The translations under genes and the position numbers were made by a program. The notes under the pieces were generated by a model that was not told the DNA's origin, searched no databases, and was given only the letters and a program-made list of their open reading frames with translations. 64,000 bases of DNA from Megaustenia siamemsis (taxonomy: Eukaryota > Mollusca > Gastropoda > Stylommatophora > Ariophantidae). The stretch spans positions 38,633,348-38,697,347 of the forward strand of contig JAVIAB010000025.1 of NCBI GenBank assembly GCA_032433765.1, written 5' to 3'. Below are positions 47,201 through 59,200 of this stretch, piece after piece. How positions within the stretch are numbered: position 1 is the first letter of the stretch; the number at the start of each line of letters is the position of its first letter.

Positions 47201-50200
47201 GATGTGATGGAAGATACTAGCTAGCATTGCTGATCTGTTAGTTGGATGTGATGGAAGATACTAGCTAGCATTGCTGATCTGTTAGTTGGATGTGATGGAA
47301 GATACTAGCTAGCATTGCTGATCTGTTAGTTGGATGTGTTGGAAGATACTAGCTGGCATTGCTGATCTGTTAGTTGTGGGGGGTGGGGTTGATTTATTGT
47401 TTTCACATCAGTTTAATTCTTTATTCTGCTTCTCCTGTTGCAGCTCCCTACAGACTAGAGGTTCCAGCTTGTTGATTGAGTCTTGCGAATTTCTGGCCGA
47501 TGTTGTTTTTCAGGATTTTCCTGCAGAGATTTTTTTGCAGCGACCAGAAATCCTGAAGGTGAAATAAGCAAATCTTCTGTTTTCTAAATATTGTTATATA
47601 AATGTAAACAACTAATATGCATTATGGATTCATTCGGTGTTCAGTGACAACAAAGAGACCACTTTACTCCTTTGGATGAAAGAAATGGGAGTTAAGATAC
47701 TAGATAGCTTGGTGTCATGGCATGGAAAACAGTTAACCACAGAATTGATATGATGTACTGTTAACAGAACATTGTGGAAAGACATGCTCGTCCACCCAAC
47801 TGATATGGCACATGATGATGATAGAGTCTGCTGTCACTACCTAACATATCCCCTTAACTCAGTTGATGTTTGATCTATTAAATATACCTTGTCTATAGAG
47901 TCTGCTGTCTCTGGTAACATATCCCCTAACATATCCCCTTAACTCAGTTGATGTTTGGTCTATTATATATACTTTGTTTATAGAGTGCTGTCACTGGTAA
48001 CATATCCCCTTAACTCAGTTGATATTTGATCTATTAAAAATTCCTTGTCTATAGAGTCTGCTGTCACTGGTGTCCCTACCCAACCCTGCCGATGAACAGC
48101 TGGTGGTCCAGTCATGTAAAACTCTGACATGTTTTATCCGATGTCTGCAAGTTCGTATCCGTTACTTTCAGGATCCAGCACTGTACATATCCAAATCAGG
48201 TGAGTTACAAGAGAGGGAATCTTTAACATAGTTACCTTTGTCATGGTTACCTTTGTCATGATCACCTTTGTCATGATTACCTTTGTCATGGTTACCTTTG
48301 TCATAATTACCCTGCCATGTGAGTGGCATATTTCTGTTCGTAACTACTAGACATCATAATGTTTTCGTTTCATAATTCTGACAATCCAGTTATGTCACCT
48401 GTTAACTCGCTGTAAATATTGAACAAGAGAACACATGATTCCACATTAGTTTAGTCGACGGATCATCCTCACTTTACATCGAACATGTCAATAAGTGCTC
48501 AGATCTCCTTCCCAGTATATCCCTCAGTGTGTGCAGACTGGCGACTCCAGTTATGTGTTGATTTACTCTTTTGTGTCTCCCGTGTAGCATTCCTTTCTGG
48601 CATTCCCAGTTTTGACCTGATGTTCATGCAGCCTGAACATTGTTGTCGATTCATGATCATTGACTGAATCATTAGCTTGCCCTACCTCCCTGAGGGCATT
48701 CAGAATGTCAGCCCAGTCCATTGCATGCCTCATCCATGGCAGCTCTTCCAGACAGGCTGTTATTTGTTTCCTCTCACATCGGAGTGTCCAGGAACGAAAA
48801 TAAAACAGATCCTGATCAGTCATTGAGTTCTTTAGTGACACCAACCACTGCCTTCATGCCAGGCTACCTTCGATTTATCTAAGCGTACTCATCGAGTCAC
48901 TCAGAAAGAAAACTTGAGTAAAAGGTTGTGCTTCTAGCCAGTTTAAGATCTGTAAGTGCTACACTCGTACGATTGCTGCAACGTGTAGGGCTATCTGTTT
49001 ACGTTTTTCTTGTATCTGGCGTAGTGAGAAAGGACTAATCACTGTCCAACTCTCTAATATTAACAACCTTCTGTTGCACGTCAAGCTTCAGACATAGAAG
49101 TCAATTAAAAATCTTTGCAGTTTTATTCTGTTGATATTGCCCGAGTCTTGACCTAACCCAGCTACCTGTTCTATTCAGCCAATCTCTTGATAAGGTCTAG
49201 GTAAATGCTATACCTCATTAACTCTTGCCACTTGGACTGATACAGCCATTGTTGTCACATCTATTTTTAGCCTTATTTCTCTTGGGCCTGACAGTCTTGA
49301 TTGTGTAATGAATATAACATTTTTGGTTCTGCCTTTAACTTTATTAAACCCTCTTGTTTACTTAACCCACTCCAAATACTTAACCCACTCCTTTTACTTC
49401 ATGAAACCCTCTTGTTTACTTAACCCACTCCAAATACTTAACCCACTCCTTTTACTTCATGAACCCCTCTTGTTTACTTAACCCACTCCAAATACTTAAC
49501 CCACTCCTTTTACTTCATGAAACCCTCTTGTTTACTTAACCCACTCCAAGTACTTAAACCACTCCAAATACTTAACCCACTCCTTTTACTTCATGAAACC
49601 CTCTTGTTTACTTAACCCACTCCAAATACTTAACCCCCTCCTTTTACTTCATGAAACCCCTCTTGTTTACTTAACCCACTCCAAATAATTAACCCACTCC
49701 TTTTACTTCATGAAACCCTCTTGTTTACTTAACCCACTCCAAATACTTAACCCACTCCTTTTACTTCATGAAACCCTCTTGTTTACTTAACCCACTCCAA
49801 ATACTTAACCCACTCCTTTTACTTCATGAAACCCTCTTGTTTACTTAACCCACTCCAAATACTTAACCCACTCCTTTTACTTCATGAAACTCCTTTTACT
49901 TCATGAAACCCTCTTGTTTACTTAACCCACTCCAAATACTTAACCCACTCCAAATACTTAACCCACTCCTTTTACTTCATGAAACCCTCTTGTTTACTTA
50001 ACCCACTCCAAATACTTAACCCACTCCTTTTACTTCATGAAACCCTCTAGTTTACTTAACCCACTCCAAATACTTAACCCACTCCTTTTACTTCATGAAA
50101 CCCCTCTTGTTTACTTAACCCACTCCAAATACTTAACCCACTCCAAATACTTAACCCACTCCTTTTACTTCATGAAACCCTCTTGTTTACTTAACCCACT

Positions 50201-53200
50201 CCAAATACTTAACCCACTCCTTTTACTTCATGAAACCCCTCTAGTTTACTTAACCCACTCCAAATACTTAACCCACTCCAAATACTTAACCCACTCCTTT
50301 TACTTCATGAAACCCCTCTTGTTTACTTAACCCACTCCAAATACTTAACCCACTCCAAATACTTAACCCACTCCTTTTACTTCATGAAACCCCTCTAGTT
50401 TACTTAACCCACTCCAAATACTTAACCCACTCCAAATACTTAACCCACTCCTTTTACTTCATGAAACCCCTCTTGTTTACTTAACCCACTCCAAATACTT
50501 AACCCACTCCAAATACTTAACCCACTCCTTTTACTTCATGAAACCCCTCTTGTTTACTTAACCCACTCCAAATACTTAACCCACTCCTTTTACTCCATGA
50601 AACCCCTCTTGTTTACTTAACCCACTCCAAATAAACAGAACATCTGCCTTTATTCCCCCACCCCTGACACACACCTATATGACCTAAATAACAAATCTCA
50701 TATACCCCAAAAGTAGAATAATGATAACAAAATAATAATTTAAAAAAATGCAATCTTGAAACAGTGGTTGGTTGCCATGGTATGAGGTGGGAATATATTG
50801 TAACAACAGGAGAAATTGAGGAAAGAAGTGATAGAGGGAAGTGAAGAGAAATGAAACAAGACAGTTGAAGTGAGTACTCTGGTAGGAAATCATATAAAGA
50901 AATAAGAAACAGCTTCTAAATCCTCTAAACTCCAGTTGGAGCATAGGGCACTCTCAAGAGATCTTCACCCAGTTCAGTCTGAAACAAGACAGTTGAAGTG
51001 AGTACTCTGGTAGGAAATCATATAAAGAATTGAGAAACAGCTTCTAAATCCTCTAAACTCCAGTTGGAGCATAGGGCACTCTCAAGAGATCTTCACCCAG
51101 TTCAGTCTGAAACAAGACAGTTGAAGTGAGTACTCTGGTAGGAAATCATATAAAGAATTGAGAAACAGCTTCTAAATCCTCTAAACTCCAGTTGGAGCAT
51201 AGGGCACTCTCAAGAGATCTTCACCCAGTTCAGTCTGAAACAAGACAGTTGAAGTGAGTACTCTGGTAGGAAATCATATAAAGAATTGAGAAACAGCTTC
51301 TAAATCCTCTAAACTCCAGTTGGAGCATAGGGCACTCTCAAGAGATCTTCACCCACTTCAGGCTGAAACAAGCATGGACAACTCCGGCCAGAACTTGTCA
51401 ACCTCTATCATTTCATATGGTTCATCATCATGTCCCCAATGGTCTGCCTCTTCTTCATTTGCCAGGTAGTGTCCATGTTAATGCCAGGTACAAATGCCTG
51501 GTTTGTTTCATTTGTAGAAGGTGGCCTAGCTATTTCCAACGTCTTTTCACTTCTTGATTGATGTTGTCAATGCCTGATCTTCTGACGACTTCTTTGTTTG
51601 TAATGTATTGATCCCAACAGATGTTTAGAATCTTCTTAAGACAGCGACCTTCAGATCCTCTTAGTTGACTTTCTATCTTATAATTATTCTCCACTTTTCT
51701 GCTGCATATAAGAGAATGTATGCCACATTTGTAATTCTAAGCTTGGTACTGAGATGGAGACTGGTTGAACACCAAATGTTTCTAGATCTATTGAATGTCT
51801 GGGCTGACATGCCTATTCTTGTAGATATCTCATTTCAATGTGGCTATTTGATGAAATATAGCTTCCCAGTCAGTCCTTTCTAGTGATTTACTTCTTCTAG
51901 TCCCACTCCTCTGAATTCTTCTTGGTTTGTCGCCAACCACCATTCACATGATCCAGTCCATAACCACAAGGAAATGGAGTAGTGACAAGATCCATCCTTG
52001 CCTAACTCCTGTTATGACTCTGAACCAAGCTGTCTGCTGTCATCATGTCTTACACAACACTGGTTGTCGTCGTACCTGTTCTTAAGAATATTGACAATTT
52101 TATCTGAGAAGTTGTGTGCATGTAGGATTTTCCAAAGCGATGGATGATGGATGATGTCAAAAGCCTTCTCAAAGTCTAAGAAGTTTATAATTAAGGATGG
52201 ATTCAATTCCAGTGACTTTTTTGAAAAATAGCAGTAGAGATAGAATGTTGTGGAGAGACATGATCATCTTTGTCAGCAGAAATTGGTACTTTATGATAGA
52301 GGAATCAGGGGAAAAGATACAAGACAGTTTGTGTGAGTGGTTTGGTAGAAAGTTGATTAACTCTTTCAGTACGGAAGTTATTTTATCAATGAAACGGAAG
52401 AGATTTCAGAGACACAATTGTTCATGGTTTTAAGAATCAATCTACATATTATTTATCTAACATATAACATATTATATATGGATTTTTAGATAATTGAACA
52501 AGGTATTAGATTTCACCAATACCAAGATGATACAAGACATGTAAAAAGAATATGGTTTGATGACGGTTCACACTAATCAAATTGAGAGTGCTGCACTATG
52601 TGACAAAACGTATGCAGCTGAAATCGGCATGATGCACAGTGCGGCGAAATGTACGGAAAGAGTTAAAGAGTTGAGAAACAGTAGCAGAGATAGAAAGTTC
52701 TGGATAGACTTGATGAGCAGCATTCACGGAACTTGATGATAGTGATGATGATTGTTTTAATGTCATTCAAATCTTTCAGATGTTGGTTCAAGCAATCCAA
52801 GTATCATGTCCTCATTAGCAAGTTCTGACAGTCAACTGAACTCCTCGACAGTCCAGCAGCATTATGTGGCTGACTGGGGAGATAGACGACATCGTGGAGA
52901 TGGCCAAGATGGAGACAGTTCTACCTCAACAAGCAGGTTTGTGTACATGCATGTAGTGTTGTCCTCACCTACCTTTTTTTGTACATGAATCATCTACTTA
53001 CTAAGAAAACCTGATGTCAGCATAGCAGGGCAAGCTATAGTTATATTTATTTGAAAGCTTCGGTATCACTGCAAACGGATGAAAATCCGTAATTGCTCAA
53101 CGATCCATACCAGTGGAATCATCCGAATTAACATCTCATTGAATATCCAGGAGAAATTCTAACTACTGTTTTAGGAACGAAATATCAGCAGGGCTGAAAC

Positions 53201-56200
53201 TAAGAATGGCAAAATGTTACATCTTCTCAATATTCCTGTATGGTGCAGAAACATGGACATTAGACAAGAAAACAGAACAGAAAATTGAAGCCTTTGAAAT
53301 GTGGATTTATAGAAGAATAGGTAGAATTGGATGGAAACAAAAGATAACAAACGATAAAGTTTTAAAACAACTGAAAATAAAAAGAGAACTACTAAATACA
53401 ATTAAGGCAAGACAAATGAAATTTTTGTGGCTTGTTAAAAGACACAACAGCCTACTAAAAGTAATATTGGAAGGAAAAATACAAGGTAAAAGAGGCAGAG
53501 GCAGACCAAGACTAACATGGACGAGTAACATCAAAAGATGGTCAAGTCAATCTATGACAGCCTGCACCATCAAAGCAAGAAACAGAGTAGAATGGCGATC
53601 CATGGTAGCCAACCTTCGTTGCGGAGAAGGCACACGATGATGATGATGATGATGAATATCCAAACAAAGAAAAGCAGCTGTAGTACCCAACATAGCAAAC
53701 ACAGCACACGTCAAAAGACATAAGGCATGTAAGTACCAAAAGTGAACACAACTGAACTGTCCTTCGTCATACGATATCATGATTCATCATAAGCAATCTG
53801 AATATAGAAACAGGGCAGGCTTTGTCATGGAACTCACAGGAGAAGAGGAAATAGAGAACATTGAAACAGATGCATGGTGCACAGTCAGTTCTGTACTGAA
53901 ATATGTGGTTGGCTGGGAAACCATCTTGTGAAAATGTTCTTAAGAACAAGACTTTAGTGTGTATTTATGAGTAATGGAAATATTCATAAGAACAATACTT
54001 TAGTGTGTATTTATGAGTAATGGAAATGTTCATATGAACAAGACTGTAGTGTGTATTTATGAGTAATGGAAATGTTCATAAGAACAAGACTTTAGTGTGT
54101 ATTTATGAGTAATGCAAATGTTCATATGAACAAGACTTTAGTGTGTATTTATGAGTAATGCAAATGTTCATAAGAACAAGACTTTAGTGTGTATTTATGA
54201 GTAATGGAAATGTTCATAAGAACAAGACTTTAGTGTGTATTTATGAGTAATGGAAATGTTCATATGAACAAGACTTTAGTGTGTATTTATGAGTTATGGA
54301 AATGTTCATAAGAACAAGACTTTAGTGTGTATTTATGAGTAATGCAAATGTTCATATGAACAAGACTTTAGTGTGTATTTATGAGTAATGCAAATGTTCA
54401 TAAGAACAATACTTTAGTGCGTATTTATGAGTAATGGAAATGTTCATATGAACAAGACTGTAGTGTGTATTTATGAGTAATGGAAATGTTCATAAGAACA
54501 AGACTTTAGTGTGTATTTATGAGTAATGCAAATGTTCATATGAACAAGACTTTAGTGTGTATTTATGAGTAATGCAAATGTTCATAAGAACAAGACTTTA
54601 GTGTGTATTTATGAGTAATGGAAATGTTCATAAGAACAAGACTTTAGTGTGTATTTATGAGTAATGGAAATGTTCATAAGAACAAGACTTTACTGTGTAT
54701 TTATGAGTAATGGAAATGTTCTTAAGAACAAGACCTGAATTAGTAAAAGTAAAAGGCTCCCTCAAACCTCAAGGCAGATGAGTAATTTGTTGTTCTACTT
54801 CTACCTTTCAGCTCCCTGTGGAACATAGGTCTTCAACAAACACTTTCAGCTCCCTGTGGAACATAGGTCTTCAACAAACACTTTCAGCTCCCTGTGGAAC
54901 ATAGGTCTTCAACAAACACTTTCCAAGCCATTCTATTTCTTGCCATTCTTTTAAGATCATTCCATGTCTTCCCCATCATCTTCATCTCTGCTTCTGTCTT
55001 CTCCAAGTATATTTTGGTCTTTCTCTTTGTCTCTTCCCTTGTGGATTTCAAAAATGGGCCTGTCATGTAATACTCTCAGTTGACTTCCTGCAATGTGTGT
55101 CCTATCCATCGCCATCGTCTTTATTTTATCTCTTTGTCCACTGGTATTTGACTAATACTTTTTCATAATTCTACATTAGTGATTTTGTCCTGCCATTTCC
55201 ATCCTTTTATTCTGTGCAAGCATCCATTAATGAAGGTCTGTATCTTCATGATTGTCATTTTTGTTGTTCTCCATGTTTCACAGCCATAATATGTTGTTAG
55301 TGGCCATATTTTGTAATGACCAATGGTAGATTTTAATGGTGATGTGGTTGGTATCATACCACCTACCCTTCTTTCTCTTCTTAATCCTCTGAACTCTGAT
55401 TGGACCATAGGGCACTCACAAGAGATCTCTACCCAATCTAATCTGGAGCAAGCATGGATAACTCTCACCAGGACCTGCTAGCTTCTTTCATTTCATTATG
55501 TATGGTTTGTCGCCATGTTCCCAATGGTCTACCTCTTCTTCGTTTGCCAGGTGGTGTCCATGTTAATGCTAGGTACTGATGCCTGGTTTGTTCCATTTGT
55601 AGAATGTGGCCTAGCCATTTCCAACGTTTTCTTTTTACTTCTTAATTGATGTTGTTAATGCCTGATTTTCTGGCTTTTTTACTTCTTAATTGATGTTGTT
55701 AATGCCTGATTTTCTGGCGACTTCTTTGTTTGTAATGTCTCGATGCCAACGGATGTTTAGAATCATCTTAAGGCAGCGACCTTCAAATCCTCTTAGTCGA
55801 CTTTCTATCATATGGTTCATTCTCCACGTTTCTGCAACATATTGGAGCCTGTCCTACTTTCCCAGAAAATGTGGTACCCAAGGCTGGGTGAATCTAGGAT
55901 TGGAATCAAACCTAACCTCTTGTTCTTCTTAGTGCACTCCAGTATCCACTGATCTACTGCAACTTCAAGGATAATAAAAAAATGTCACTTTTTTGTAAAA
56001 ACAAACAGCTGTGCTTTTAATGCCGTGGAACGTTGGTTGTGTCTGTTTTTGTATCATCTAAACATTGTATTTGTTGGAGTAGGTGGTCTAGAGGTGAGAG
56101 GTCAGCCCTTGAACAGGGAGGTTCTGAGTTCAAATTTAACTACAGGTGGGAATTTTTGAAAATTGAATCTGTGGTTTCTTAGCGGCATTACCCACCCCTA

Positions 56201-59200
56201 GTACCTGAGTAGCGAGAGACTAGGCCTCTTGGAAAACAGAACATCCGGTGTGCATTCTTGCATGTTAAAGAACCCTTGGAAGTTAAAAGTTGAAATAAAG
56301 TTGGTCAAAAATGGCTGTTGTCCAGGAAAAAATTGTTAAATAAATCTACTCATGCTAAAGACTGATGTAAAAGTAAAGTACGAGACTTGAATCAGCGTCT
56401 TAGCACACAAGTTTCCACCCATATGTGCTCGATCACCTATCCAGAAGTGTTTGGAGACTTCTGGACAGTGTCGCTTCAAGCATCAAAACTCATGATGCGA
56501 GGCAGCATTCCTCACCTTCATAGTGTACTACCCTGGTATTCATTTCTGCCAGCGGCTGGGTCGACCGCGAGGGTATTTTTTTTCCAACCACGAGTACAAC
56601 TCACACTGCTTCCAGCGGGAATTGAACTTAGGTTATGTGAACGTCGGTAGCCTAGTTGGGAAAATCACCCGACTGGGCTACCGAGGCCCCACAAGACGGA
56701 TGTGTCGGATCGAAAGGAACACATATATACAGCTTTGTCAGAGACTAGCAACACATCGTGTCGACACTCACTTAACTGGTGAATGCAAAGATGGAGAAGG
56801 GTAGTTCATTGATAGTCTCTGGTTTAATTTAGTTCTCTTTGTTGCTCAGAAACTCCAGCGCTGGTCAAGGATCAGACTATCATCATACAGACAGTGATCT
56901 TAACTTGAGTGATGGGCCACGCCCACAACATCAGCAACTGAGCTTGCCCCAATTGTGCGTTGCAGTGCTGCAGAGGTGTCTGCCCAGACTAAAGACAGAC
57001 AATGAAACTCTTGGTATTGGAGTCCTGGAACTTGCGCAGGAGACATTGACTGTCTTAACCTCTGTGTTGGATCCTGAATTGTGGGCAGACGGGCGGGAGA
57101 TGGCCAGACAAATAGTAAGTATGAACAAAGAGCTCTTTTTTGGGGGGCTTTTGAAAAATTGAGGTAAGCTTAATAATCTCTATGTTTGTCTATAATGAGG
57201 TGGGTCATGAAATCAGGTAGGTCCTGGAATCTGGTGGGTCCTGGAATCAGGTGGGTCCTGAAATCAAGTATGTTCTGGAATCATGTGGGTCCATGAAATC
57301 AGGTAAGTCCTGGAATCATGTAGGTCCATGAAATCAAGTAAGTCCTGGAATCATGTAGGTCCATGAAATCAGGTAAGTCCTGGAATTATGTAGGTCCATG
57401 AAATCAGGTAAGTCCTGGAATCATGTGGGTCCATGAAATCAGGTAAGTCCTGGAATCATGTGGGTCCATGAAATCAGGTAAGTCCTGGAATCATGTAGGT
57501 CCATGAAATCAGGTAAGTCCTGGAATCATGTAGGTCCATGAAATCAGGTAAGTCCTGGAATTATGTAGGTCCATGAAATCAGGTAAGTCCTGGAATCATG
57601 TGGGTCCATGAAATCAGGTAAGTCCTGGAATCATGTGGGTCCATGAAATCAGGTAAGTCCTGGAATTATGTGGGTCCATGAAATCAGGTAAGTCCTGGAA
57701 TCATGTGGGTCCATGAAATCAGGTAAGTCCTGGAATTATGTGGGTCCATGAAATCAGGTAAGTCCTGGAATCATGTGGGTCCATGAAATCAGGTAAGTCC
57801 TGGAATCATGTGGGTCCATGAAATCAGGTAAGTCCTGGAATCATGTGGGTCCATGAAATCAGGTAAGTCCTGGAATTATGTGGGTCCATGAAATCAGGTA
57901 AGTCCTGGAATCATGTGGGTCCATGAAATCAAGTAAGTCCTGGAATCATGTGGGTCCATGAAACCAAGTAAGTCCTGGAATCATGTGGGTCCATGAAATC
58001 AGGTAAGTCCTGGAATCATGTGGGTCCATGAAACCAAGTAAGTCCTGGAACCAGGTGGATCCTGGAATCGGGTAGGTCCTGGTTTAATCCCCAAATGTGG
58101 CCAGTTTTTGTTTGTGAGGATACACCTGTGGCATTCACCCAACTCCTGAAAATGTGCACTAACAGAAAAAGAATATCAACCTTCCTGAGAAATAAAAATG
58201 GAACACAAAAGTTGGAACTTGGATCTCATGACAGCTAAACAGGAGTTTTTTTTTCTGTCCTGACACGAGACGAGACGTTTGTATCTCATTTTAGTCTGTT
58301 CTTTCTGAGGAAGGTCATATGTGTCCAAAATAGTGTTGTTTTTGTACCTGACTCGCGCACTCATGATTACACATGACTGAGTATATTTTCACGTGACTCA
58401 CACACTCATGATCACACATGACTGAGTATATTGTATGTGACTCACGATTATACATGACTGATTATTGGACATGGCTTATTATACATGTCTGAGTATATTG
58501 TACATATCTCACAGATGAATGACGTCATCAGAAAATGTTTTTGTACACATCTGAGTATATTGTATATGACTAACTTATATTTTTGTACACAACTGAGTAT
58601 ATTGTACATGACTAACTGTTATATTTTTGTACACAACTGAGTATATTGTAGATGACTAATTGTTATATTTTTGTACACAACTGAGTATATTGCACATGAC
58701 TAACTGTTATATTTTTGTTCACAACTGAGTATATTGTACATGACTAACTGTTATATTTTTGTACACAACTGAGTATATTGTACATAACTAATTTATATTT
58801 TTGTACACAACTGAGTATATTGTACATGACTAACTGTTATACATATAAAGTAAATATAAAATCTTACAGAGCAGCTGAACTAACAGAAAGACAAGACAAA
58901 CTACAGCGTTTCAGCAAAAGGCTTCATCACGTATAACAAATAAACGCTACAAATTAAACAAATAAATCCAAGCCAGAAAACACAACACAGATCTAAAAAA
59001 TGATATCTAAAAAAGGGTCTACAAAAATTATGGCTCATCCATGCCATTTAATGTTTATTGTACTTGTTCTCTGCAGCTATGGTCGCAGACCCATAAAGTG
59101 TTTCATATTTTGTATATGTGATATTTGTGCTTATCTTTAACTATTGTACATATCTCACAGATGTTTGAAGTTTGTTTAGGAAAATGATTTTGTACATAAC

